Assembly: GCF_023518235.1 (NCBI RefSeq)
Contig: NZ_CP090423.1
Coordinates: forward strand, 2,666,001-2,730,000
Source of the DNA: Stenotrophomonas maltophilia
Lineage (GTDB): Bacteria > Pseudomonadota > Gammaproteobacteria > Xanthomonadales > Xanthomonadaceae
Reading direction: 5' to 3'
DNA: 64,000 nt
Shown: in pieces, positions 57,425 through 64,000 of the stretch
Position numbering within the stretch: the stretch's first letter is position 1
Layout: each line of letters opens with the position of its first letter
Program-made: the position numbers and the translations under genes
Notes under the pieces: model-generated
The model's database searches: none
Told to the model about the DNA's origin: nothing
Seen by the model: the letters and a program-made list of their open reading frames with translations, nothing else

Positions 57425-57522
57425 CGGGTGGGTGGGCTGCGAAGGGGCGTAAGCGCCATGGATGGCGCGCCCGAGCCTACAGGGACGTATTCACGGCGCC
57501 CCCTGCGCCGCCCACCCACCCG
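57425..57522. repeat. Second long inverted repeat in the purL-chitinase gap
   Basis: Arms CGGGTGGGTGGGC (57425-57437) and GCCCACCCACCCG (57510-57522) pair perfectly, and pairing can continue inward imperfectly (GCGAAGGGGCG with CGCCCCCTGCG). The loop holds GCGCCATGGATGGCGC. Confidence 0.75.
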
Positions 57523-57662
57523 GCCAACCTCCAGAAAGCCGCTGTTCGCGGAAAGCCCCAGCCACGAGGGGCTCCGCCGATGGCCGCCGACCGCGCGCAG
57601 CGCCTCTTTCCGCCTGAATCTTCGAACCATGCGCTTGCTCACGGATTGACCACACAATTGAT

Positions 57663-57674
57663 GACAACGTTGTC
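57663..57674. promoter_or_regulatory. Palindrome GACAACGTTGTC upstream of the chitinase gene
   Basis: A perfect 12-base palindrome lies 139 bases before the chitinase start and 12 bases after a TTGACC. It is a candidate operator; the regulator is unknown. Confidence 0.35.
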
Positions 57675-57812
57675 CCCACCTGGCGCCGGACTCTCTCCCC
57701 GGCCTCCCAGGTACCCCGTCCGCCCCCTCCGTCGCCTTCCCGGGCGACGCCCGGACCTGCGTCACGCGCGGCGCCATCGGGGCCCGCGCGCCCTTTGATC
57801 GGAGACTTACCC

Positions 57813-59912
57813 ATGTACGACCCGATTGTGCGCAGTGCCGAACGTGCGACCCGAAACTGTCGTCCCCGCCGCCTGGCCTGGCTGCTTGCCGTGGCCGCCG
57901 GTGCCGCTGCCCTGCCCGGACTGGCGCAGGCTGCCAGCTGTGCCGGCGTGGCCCAGTGGGACCAGGCCAAGATCTACCGGGCCGGCGATACCCTGCAGAA
58001 AGGAGGCGTCCTCTATCGGGCGAACCAGGACATCTGGAACGCGCCACCGGACCATCCGGCCGGTGCGCCCTACTACACCAACCTCGGCGCCTGTGATGGC
58101 GGCGGCACCAACCAGCCGCCGGTGGTCAGCCTGACCTCGCCGGCCAACGGCGCCACCTTCAGCGCCGGCAGCACGGTCAACGTGACCGCCAACGCCAGCG
58201 ATCCCGACGGCAGCGTCGCCAAGGTCGAGTTCTTCCGCGACGGCAGCACGCTGGGCGTGGCCACCAGTGCGCCGTACGCGGCCAGCTGGACCAATGCCAG
58301 CGCCGGCAGCCACACCCTGCGCGCGGTGGCCACCGACAACAACAACGCCACCAGCAGCACCGCGACCATCACCATCACCGTCAACGCCGCCGGTGGCGAT
58401 ACCACCGCGCCCAGCGTGCCGGGTGGGCTGGCGGTGGGAACGCGGACCGCCAACAGCATCGCGCTCAGCTGGAGCCCGTCCACCGACAACACCGGCGGCA
58501 GCGGCGTGGCCGGCTATGACGTGTACCGCAACGGCAGCCTGGTCGGCTCGCCCTCCAGTGCCAGCTACGTCGATGGCGGGCTGACCGCATCGACCACCTA
58601 CCGCTACCGCGTGCGCGCCCGCGACAACGCCGGCAATGCGTCGGCCCAGGGCACCGAGATCAGCGCCACCACGCTGGCCGGCGACGGTGGCACCACCGGC
58701 AAGCGGGTCATCGGCTACTTCACCCAGTGGGGCATCTACGGCCGCAACTACCGGGTCAAGAACATCGACAGCAGCGGTTCGGCCGCACGCCTGACCCACA
58801 TCAACTACGCCTTCGGCAACGTGCGCAACAACCGCTGCGAAGTGGGCATCACCCAGCCGTCGGATCCGAACAGCGGTGCCGGTGGCGATGCCTTCGCCGA
58901 CTACACCAAGGCGTTCAGCGCCGCCGAGAGCGTCAGCGGCAGCGCCGATACCTGGGACCAGCCGTTGCGCGGCAACTGGAATCAGCTCAAGCAGCTCAAG
59001 GCCAAGTACCCGGGCATGAAGGTGCTGATCTCGCTGGGTGGCTGGACCTGGTCGCGCGGCTTCTCCAGCGCGGCGCGCCCGGAAAACCGCCAGGCCTTCG
59101 TTGCCTCGTGCATCGATGCCTACATCAAGGGCAACCTGCCGGTGACCGACGGTGCCGGTGGTGCCGGTGCGGCGCTGGGCGTGTTCGACGGCATCGACAT
59201 CGACTGGGAATACCCGGTGGCCTGCGGCATCGAATGCGGCAAGCCGGAAGACAACGCCAACTTCACCGCGCTGATGGCCGAGTTCCGCCGCCAGCTCGAT
59301 GCGGTGCGTCCGGGCCTGTTGCTGACGGTGGCGGTGGGTGCCGGCATCGACAAGATCCGCGTCACCGATCCGGCCGCGTACCACCCGTACCTGGACTACA
59401 TCAACGTGATGACCTACGACTTCCACGGCGCGTGGGATGCGAAGACCAATCACCAGTCGGCACTGTTCGATTCGCCGAATGATCCGTCCACCGGCGACCA
59501 GAAGCTGTACAACAGCAACGACGCCATCGAGGCCTTCATCAGCCGTGGCGTGCCCGCCGCCAAGCTCAACCTGGGCATCGGCTACTACGGGCGTGGCTGG
59601 ACCGGCGTGGCCAACGCCAACAATGGCCTGTACCAGACCGCCAGCGGCGCCGCGCCGGGCACGTATGAGGCCGGCATCGAAGACTGGAAGGTGCTGAAGA
59701 ACCTGGCGTGGCCGGGCTACACCGACAACACCGCCGGTGCCACCTGGATCTACAACGGCAGCACGCTGTGGAGCTTCGACACCCCGGCCAACATCACCCG
59801 CAAGATGGGCTATGTGAAGACCCAGGGCCTGGGCGGCGCGTTCGTCTGGGAGTTCAGTGGTGACGATGCGCAGGGCACGCTGACCAAGGCGGTCAGTGAT
59901 GGCCTGAAGTAA
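57813..59912 (+). CDS. chiA: Secreted multidomain GH18 chitinase
   Basis: This secreted endochitinase is 699 aa. I chose the ATG at 57813 (MYDPIVRSAERA) with GGAG eight bases upstream, over the ATG at 57795. The signal peptide core is LAWLLAVAAGAAALPGLAQA. Domain order: a chitin-binding module of the CBM5/12 type (about 42-95, with aromatic YRANQDIWNAPPDHP); a bacterial Ig-like domain (about 103-195, NQPPVVSLTSPANGATFSAG); a fibronectin type III domain (about 203-290, PGGLAVGTRTANSIALSWSP); and the GH18 domain (about 298-699). The catalytic motif DGIDIDWEYP starts at Asp459, with acid Glu466. It is a likely type II secretion client, by analogy. An intrinsic terminator follows. Confidence 0.95.
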   Translation: MYDPIVRSAERATRNCRPRRLAWLLAVAAGAAALPGLAQAASCAGVAQWDQAKIYRAGDTLQKGGVLYRANQDIWNAPPDHPAGAPYYTNLGACDGGGTNQPPVVSLTSPANGATFSAGSTVNVTANASDPDGSVAKVEFFRDGSTLGVATSAPYAASWTNASAGSHTLRAVATDNNNATSSTATITITVNAAGGDTTAPSVPGGLAVGTRTANSIALSWSPSTDNTGGSGVAGYDVYRNGSLVGSPSSASYVDGGLTASTTYRYRVRARDNAGNASAQGTEISATTLAGDGGTTGKRVIGYFTQWGIYGRNYRVKNIDSSGSAARLTHINYAFGNVRNNRCEVGITQPSDPNSGAGGDAFADYTKAFSAAESVSGSADTWDQPLRGNWNQLKQLKAKYPGMKVLISLGGWTWSRGFSSAARPENRQAFVASCIDAYIKGNLPVTDGAGGAGAALGVFDGIDIDWEYPVACGIECGKPEDNANFTALMAEFRRQLDAVRPGLLLTVAVGAGIDKIRVTDPAAYHPYLDYINVMTYDFHGAWDAKTNHQSALFDSPNDPSTGDQKLYNSNDAIEAFISRGVPAAKLNLGIGYYGRGWTGVANANNGLYQTASGAAPGTYEAGIEDWKVLKNLAWPGYTDNTAGATWIYNGSTLWSFDTPANITRKMGYVKTQGLGGAFVWEFSGDDAQGTLTKAVSDGLK

Positions 59913-59914
59913 GG

Positions 59915-59947
59915 AAAAAAGCCGGGGATGCGACACGCATCCCCGGC
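59915..59947. terminator. Bidirectional terminator between chitinase and dsbC
   Basis: Arms GCCGGGGATGCG / CGCATCCCCGGC with an ACA loop lie just after the chitinase stop. Six A precede the stem, giving T6 on the minus strand, so it is a strong terminator for dsbC transcripts and a plausible one for the chitinase. Confidence 0.85.
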
Positions 59948-59958
59948 TTCCCGCCTGG

Positions 59959-60015
59959 AGCGCCGAGCCCATGCTCGGCTGATGTTCCCGCAGCCGAGCA
60001 TGGGCTCGGCGCTAC
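59959..60015. repeat. SMAG-type element with 23-bp arms
   Basis: Perfect 23-bp arms, AGCGCCGAGCCCATGCTCGG... at 59959-59981 and its reverse complement at 59991-60013, have a 9-base spacer. On the minus strand the element begins GTAG. It lies between the terminator and the dsbC stop. A related element is at 62456-62524. Confidence 0.82.
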
Positions 60016-60034
60016 AGAAAAAGATCGGCGACGG

Positions 60035-60820
60035 TCAGCGCTTGGCCGACAGCTTTTCCAGCGCCGCGCGCAGCTGTGCCGGCGGCAGGTAGCCACCCAG
60101 CTGGGTGCCATCGGGCGCGAAGATCGCCGGCGTGCCGTTCACGCCCAGCTGCTGGCCCAGTGCGTACTGCATCGCCACCGGGTTGGTGCAGTTCCTGGCC
60201 GGCACGCTGCCACCGCGCTTGGCGTTGGTCAGCGCCTGGCGGCGGTCGGCGGCGCACCAGACCGAAATCATGTCGGTGTAGTCCTTGCTGCCCAGGCCCA
60301 TGCGCGGGAACGCCAGGTATTCAACGGTGATGCCGTTGCGGTTGAGTTCGGCGATGTCCTGGTGCAGCTTGCGGCAATAGCCGCATTCGATATCGGTGAA
60401 CACGCTGATGGTGTACTTGGCGTTCGGCGCGGCGAACACGATGCGATCACCGTGGTTGGCCTTGGCCAGCAGGCTGCGGCGATAGCCCAGCAGGCCCTCG
60501 CTGTTGGCCGGGCCCTTGGCACGGGTGTCGTAGGGCTGCGACTGGAACAGGTAGCGGCCATCATCGGATACGTACAGCAGCTGGCCGGAGACCACCACCT
60601 CGCGGAAACCGGGGAACGGCGCGGCACCGATGTAGTCCACTTCGAAGCCGGGGTTGAGCGCGGTCAGCGCGGCACGCACGGCCTGGTCGGCCGAACCGTT
60701 GGCGGCCGGACTGGCCTTGGCCGGTGCGGCGGTGGGTGCCTTGGCGGCCGGCGGGGCCGGCTGGGCACAGGCAGTCAGGCTGAGCGCACCGAACACGGCG
60801 GCGATGGCAAATCGAAGCAT
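60035..60820 (-). CDS. dsbC: DsbC-family thiol:disulfide interchange protein
   Basis: This is a periplasmic disulfide isomerase. The 261-aa protein has an N-terminal dimerisation domain (about 45-105, FREVVVSGQLLYVSDDGRYL) and a thioredoxin-like domain with active site Cys146-Gly-Tyr-Cys149 in FTDIECGYCRKLH. The cis-Pro region is GVNGTPAIFAPDGTQLGGYL. The N-terminus ends in a lipobox (LSLTAC, Cys18) followed by a Pro/Ala linker of about 25 residues. It may therefore be membrane-tethered, unlike soluble E. coli DsbC. I chose the ATG at 60820. It could support folding of the secreted Cys-containing proteins nearby; that link is inference. Confidence 0.93.
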   Translation of the reverse strand: MLRFAIAAVFGALSLTACAQPAPPAAKAPTAAPAKASPAANGSADQAVRAALTALNPGFEVDYIGAAPFPGFREVVVSGQLLYVSDDGRYLFQSQPYDTRAKGPANSEGLLGYRRSLLAKANHGDRIVFAAPNAKYTISVFTDIECGYCRKLHQDIAELNRNGITVEYLAFPRMGLGSKDYTDMISVWCAADRRQALTNAKRGGSVPARNCTNPVAMQYALGQQLGVNGTPAIFAPDGTQLGGYLPPAQLRAALEKLSAKR

Positions 60821-60919
60821 GGAACGGTCCGCGACAGAAGAAGACCCCGGATTCTGACACAGCCACCGCAGTCGGGCCGCGACGCCGGGCACGGCGCAAG
60901 GCAGGGTTCAGGCCCTCGC

Positions 60920-61897
60920 TCAGCCGCGCGGATGATGGCGGGCGTGCAGCTTCTGCAGATGCTCGCGCGCCACCAGGGTGTAGATCTGGGTGGTGGACAG
61001 CGAACTGTGGCCCAGCAGCATCTGCAGCGCACGCAGGTCGGCGCCGCGGTTGAGCAGGTGGGTGGCGAAGCTGTGGCGCAGGCCGTGCGGGCTGATCCGC
61101 ACCGGGTCGATACCGGCAATCTGCGCGTATCGCTTGACCAGGTGCCAGAACGCCTGCCGGGTCAGCGCATGCAACGTCGCTTCGACAAACAGCGGGGTCT
61201 GCCCATCCGCCAAGGCCTGTACCTTGCCCTTGCCGACCAGCTGCGGTCGAGACTGCTGCAGGTAACGCTCCAGCCAATGCTGTGATTCCTCGCCCAGCGG
61301 CACCAACCGTTCCTTGCTGCCCTTGCCGGTGACCCGCAGCACGCCCTGGCGCAGGTTGACGGCGGTGGCCGGCAGCAGCACCAGTTCGCTCACGCGCAGG
61401 CCGGCGGCGTACATCAGTTCCAGCATGGCGCGGTCACGCAGGCCCAGCGGATCGTCGATGTCCGGCGCGGCCAGCAATGCGTCGATCTGGCTTTCGGCCA
61501 GCGCCTTGGGCAACAGCCGCGGCAGTTTCGGCGGATCGAGCAGTGCGCTGGGGTCTTCGCTGCGCTCGCCACGACGCACGCCGTCGGCGAAGAACGCGCG
61601 CAGTGCCGACAGCAGGCGCGCGTTGCTGCGCGGCGACCAGCCATGACGGGTACGCCAGGCCAGGTAGTCGAACAGGCCGGGACGTTCGATGCCGGCCAGC
61701 CCGCCATCGCGCCCATCCATCCAGCGCGCCAGGCCCTCCAGGTCGCGCCGGTAGCTGTCGAGGGTGGCGCGGGCCAGGCCGTTCTCGGCCCAGATCGCAT
61801 CGAGGAATCGCTGGATGCGCGTGCTGTCGTCGGCGCGCAGTTCCGGCAGCTGCTGCACCAGCTGGCGGCGTTCGGCGGGGGTGGAAACAAGAGCCAT
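60920..61897 (-). CDS. xerD: XerD, site-specific tyrosine recombinase
   Basis: XerD with XerC resolves chromosome dimers at dif. The 325-aa protein has an N-terminal SAM-like domain and the catalytic set Arg168 (AAGLRVSEL), Lys192 ([11 protein letters not shown]), His271 and Arg274 ([14 protein letters not shown]), His297 ([11 protein letters not shown]) and Tyr306. The C-terminal [19 protein letters not shown] and HARHHPRG fit XerD better than XerC. I chose the ATG at 61897 ([11 protein letters not shown]). dsbC follows on the same strand after 99 bases, as in many gammaproteobacteria. No dif site was recognised nearby. Confidence 0.95.
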   Translation of the reverse strand: MALVSTPAERRQLVQQLPELRADDSTRIQRFLDAIWAENGLARATLDSYRRDLEGLARWMDGRDGGLAGIERPGLFDYLAWRTRHGWSPRSNARLLSALRAFFADGVRRGERSEDPSALLDPPKLPRLLPKALAESQIDALLAAPDIDDPLGLRDRAMLELMYAAGLRVSELVLLPATAVNLRQGVLRVTGKGSKERLVPLGEESQHWLERYLQQSRPQLVGKGKVQALADGQTPLFVEATLHALTRQAFWHLVKRYAQIAGIDPVRISPHGLRHSFATHLLNRGADLRALQMLLGHSSLSTTQIYTLVAREHLQKLHARHHPRG

Positions 61898-61953
61898 GCG
61901 TGCAGGATACGAGCGCGACTGCGGATGCGGCCAGCATTGCGTATGCTCGGCGC

Positions 61954-62445
61954 ATGTCCCGCCCTGCCCCCGAGGCCGCCGCTGCGGCCACCACCGAGAT
62001 GCCCCGCCCACGTGCGTTGCTGCTGTGGCGCATGCTGGCGATGGTCTATGACGCGTTGCCGGTGCTGGCCCTGTGGATGCTGGCTGGCACGCTGTTCACC
62101 CTGGGCTACACCTTCAGCGGCCATGCCCAGCGCGAGAACATCGCACCGTTCAGCGCCTGGCAGTGGCTGCTGTGGGCAGTGTGCTGGGCCGTGACCGGGT
62201 GGTACGCCACGGCCAGCTGGCGCCGTGGCGGGCAGACGCTGGGCATGCGTCCCTGGCGCCTGAAGCTGGAATCAAGCGATGGCACGCCCTTGCAGCGCGC
62301 GCAGCTGTGGCTGCGTTTCGCGGTGGGCACGTTGTCGCTGCTGCTGGGCGGGCTGGGATTCTGGTGGGCGTGGCTTGATCGCCAGCACCTGACCTGGCAC
62401 GACCGCGCCAGCGGTACCCGCCTGGTGCGCACGCCGAAGCGGTGA
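61954..62445 (+). CDS. RDD-family membrane protein
   Basis: The 163-aa protein starts [20 protein letters not shown], then has the RDD layout: Arg and Asp in the first helix ([20 protein letters not shown]), a second helix with [16 protein letters not shown], the motif [19 protein letters not shown], and a third helix ([15 protein letters not shown]). It ends with [15 protein letters not shown], the second Asp region. It is an inner-membrane protein of undefined function, divergent from xerD with a 56-base gap. In this family it commonly lies between xerD and lptG. Confidence 0.9.
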   Translation: MSRPAPEAAAAATTEMPRPRALLLWRMLAMVYDALPVLALWMLAGTLFTLGYTFSGHAQRENIAPFSAWQWLLWAVCWAVTGWYATASWRRGGQTLGMRPWRLKLESSDGTPLQRAQLWLRFAVGTLSLLLGGLGFWWAWLDRQHLTWHDRASGTRLVRTPKR

Positions 62446-62455
62446 TGCACGATCT

Positions 62456-62524
62456 GTAGAGTCCGAGCCATGCTCGACTGCGTTTCGCTCACAGCGCATC
62501 AGCCGAGCATGGGCTCGGCTCTAC
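62456..62524. repeat. SMAG-type element between the RDD gene and lptG
   Basis: It begins GTAGAGTCCGAGCCATGCTC and ends with the reverse complement pattern GAGCATGGGCTCGGCTCTAC, around a 19-base centre. Both ends carry the GTAG/CTAC head, and the stem core matches the element at 59959-60015. It separates two convergent genes. Confidence 0.8.
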
Positions 62525-62535
62525 AACAACCTGGA

Positions 62536-63642
62536 TCAGCCCGACTTGCGCCGGAACAGCAACCCGGACACCGCCAGCATCACGATCGGCGGCAGCGCAT
62601 AGGCAATGCGGTAATCGAATTTCAACGCGCCGGCCATGCGGCCGAAGAACAGCTGCAGCAACCAGAAGCCCAGCGCGAACAGGATGCCCAGGAACAGGCG
62701 CTTGCCCATGCCGCCACTGCGCAGCGATCCGAACGCGAACGGCACGGCGGCCAGGCACAGCGCCAGCACGTTTACCGGGTAGAACCAGCGGCTCCAGTAC
62801 ACGTCCTCGAAATCGCGCGCGTCCAGCCCGTTGCGCTGCCGGTAGGCGATGCTGGTGCTGAGCTCGGACACGCTGAGGTTGCGCGGCTTGGCGATGCCGG
62901 TCGCCAGCGCGGCCGGGTCCAGCTTCGAGTTCCACGGTTCACGTGCCACTTCCTGGCGGGTGGCCGAGCGTTCGCCGAACGTATCGCGGCGCACCCCGGT
63001 CAGCACCCAGCCATCCTTGTCGTGCTCAACCGTGGCGGCGTGGGTCAACGAGGCGATCTGGCCGTCCTCGGCGACGCGGTACAGGCGCACGTCGCGCAGG
63101 ATCAACCGCGTTCCCTTGTCACCGACCAGCTGCTCCTCGCCGCTCTGCGCATTGAGGAAGGTATCGCCTTCGCGTGCCCACAGCCCGGAATAGCGGGTGG
63201 TCGAGATATCCAGCCCCCACTTGGCGCTGGTCTTCAGCGCATCGGCGCGGTCCTGGCCCCACGGCCCCAGCGTCTCCGCGCTGAGCACCATCACGGCGGT
63301 CAGCAGCGACAGGGCGATCGCCACCGATACGCTCAGGCGCTTGCGCGACAGGCCCAGCGCGCGCAGCGCGGTCAGCTCCGAGGTCGCCGCCAGCTGGCCC
63401 AGGCCCATCAGTGAGCCGATCACCGCAGCGGTCGGGAAGAAGGTGTAGGCACGGCGCGGCACGGTGTACAGCACCCAGGCCGCAGCGTGGCCCAGCGTGT
63501 AGCCGTTCTTGCCGATGTCCTTGAATTCGCCGGAGAAGGCCATCACCACGTCCAGGCCCACCAGCACCGCCCAGGTCAGCAGCACGGTGGTGAACACCGA
63601 ACGCCCCAGGTACAGGTCGAAACGCATCGGGCGCAGCCTCAT
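62536..63642 (-). CDS. lptG: LptG, permease of the lipopolysaccharide export ABC transporter
   Basis: LptG with LptF forms the inner-membrane permease of LptB2FG, which drives LPS to the outer membrane. The 368-aa protein has three N-terminal helices (VFTTVLLTWAVLVGLDVVMA; YTFFPTAAVIGSLMGLGQLA; SVAIALSLLTAVMVLSAETL), a periplasmic beta-jellyroll (about 130-260), and three C-terminal helices. The coupling helix ATSELTALRALGLSRKRL is as in the family. I kept the ATG at 63642 because it overlaps the lptF stop as ATGA. Confidence 0.95.
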   Translation of the reverse strand: MRLRPMRFDLYLGRSVFTTVLLTWAVLVGLDVVMAFSGEFKDIGKNGYTLGHAAAWVLYTVPRRAYTFFPTAAVIGSLMGLGQLAATSELTALRALGLSRKRLSVSVAIALSLLTAVMVLSAETLGPWGQDRADALKTSAKWGLDISTTRYSGLWAREGDTFLNAQSGEEQLVGDKGTRLILRDVRLYRVAEDGQIASLTHAATVEHDKDGWVLTGVRRDTFGERSATRQEVAREPWNSKLDPAALATGIAKPRNLSVSELSTSIAYRQRNGLDARDFEDVYWSRWFYPVNVLALCLAAVPFAFGSLRSGGMGKRLFLGILFALGFWLLQLFFGRMAGALKFDYRIAYALPPIVMLAVSGLLFRRKSG

Positions 63643-64000
63643 GCGCGGGCTCCCTTCGGGCGGCCCAGGCGGCCATCACGTGCATACATCCAGATTGCCA
63701 GCGCCAGCAGCGGCAGGGTCAGCCACCACAGGCCGAGCGCGGCCGGGATCTTGCCGTTGGCGATCCAGCCGCTGCCGATGAACATCAGGTTGGTGCCCAC
63801 CATGTAGGCCATCAGGGCCAGCATCATGCGTCCATAGCGCTGCTGGCGCGGCGAGCTGCGGCCCAGCGGCACGGTCAGCAGGGCAAACGCCAGCGCGATC
63901 AACGGCGGCGCCAGGCGGCGGTGCAGCTGTGCCTGCGCCTGCGGCCGCGCATCTCCGATCAACTGCAGGGTCGGCATCAGTTCGGGATCATCCTCGGTGC
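63639..64000 (-). CDS. lptF: LptF, C-terminal part (runs off the right edge)
   Basis: The last 120 codons of LptF are present; the frame is open to the window edge. They show the start of the last helical block (HRRLAPPLIALAFALLTVPL) followed by LMAYMVGTNLMFIGSGWI and LGLWWLTLPLLALAIWMYAR, with a basic end RLGRPKGARA. It overlaps lptG by four bases, as in the usual lptFG pair. Confidence 0.9.
   Translation of the reverse strand, partial: TEDDPELMPTLQLIGDARPQAQAQLHRRLAPPLIALAFALLTVPLGRSSPRQQRYGRMMLALMAYMVGTNLMFIGSGWIANGKIPAALGLWWLTLPLLALAIWMYARDGRLGRPKGARA

Larger units (their letters stand above)
57003..57812. other. Repeat-rich gap between purL and the chitinase gene
   Basis: These 810 bases hold no gene I can support. 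They contain a 26-bp perfect inverted repeat (57147-57250), a SMAG element (57295-57319), a second long inverted repeat (57425-57522) and a 12-base palindrome (57663-57674). The divergent purL and chitinase promoters must lie here. TTGACC at 57646-57651 is a possible -35, but no good -10 follows. Confidence 0.75.

Noticed and set aside
53328-57452. A 1374-codon open frame on the plus strand opposite purL
   Set aside because: purL on the minus strand is full length with all motifs. The plus-strand frame is a GC3 shadow, Ala/Arg/Val/His-rich, without signals or domains.

Overview
The window is chromosomal DNA of a GC-rich gammaproteobacterium, almost certainly the Stenotrophomonas maltophilia group (Lysobacteraceae). 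The evidence is an SMF-1-type fimbrial operon, a StmPr1-like subtilase next to a Xanthomonas-order (E-F-G-H-I-J-K-L-M-N-D) type II secretion operon, many GTAG-headed inverted repeats (SMAG/REP elements), and gene order typical of the family (glyA-nrdR-ribD). No tRNA, rRNA, CRISPR array, insertion sequence or prophage was seen. Most of the window looks like core or lineage-specific chromosome rather than an inserted island.

Layout. 1-8.4 kb holds housekeeping genes: ribD, nrdR, two small membrane proteins, glyA, an RcnB-like gene with an apparent one-base frameshift, the ABC-F ATPase ettA and an NCS2 purine permease. 8.4-22.4 kb is a complete cellulose operon on the minus strand, bcsE-F-G-R-Q-A-B-C-Z, in which every neighbouring pair of genes overlaps. 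It includes the 59-codon bcsF, which is easily missed. 22.6-27.7 kb is the chaperone/usher fimbrial operon (smf-1, chaperone, usher, tip adhesin), with a short pilin-like gene divergent from it. 28.5-31.4 kb carries pncB and two coupled glycosyltransferase-like genes. 31.7-42.4 kb is the eleven-gene Xps type II secretion operon, followed by the StmPr1-like protease, a probable client. 44.6-52.7 kb is a single giant trimeric autotransporter adhesin of about 2705 residues with a tandem 924-bp internal duplication. 53.1-64 kb holds purL, a repeat-rich gap, a secreted GH18 chitinase, dsbC, xerD, an RDD membrane protein, lptG and the end of lptF.

Together the central 44 kb is a surface and secretion block: cellulose with a phosphoethanolamine transferase (bcsG), fimbriae, type II secretion and its likely substrates (protease, chitinase), and a trimeric adhesin. 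The upstream regions of the cellulose, fimbrial and autotransporter units each hold a palindrome resembling a CRP/Clp box (8, 9 and 8 of 10 consensus bases). In Xanthomonas Clp is a c-di-GMP-responsive regulator, and BcsA and BcsE here both carry recognisable c-di-GMP motifs. A shared biofilm regulon is therefore a testable inference. The most unusual DNA structures are long perfect inverted repeats near 57.2 kb with a related copy near 31.6 kb, a three-copy 40-bp hairpin family in the first 8.4 kb, and the autotransporter duplication.
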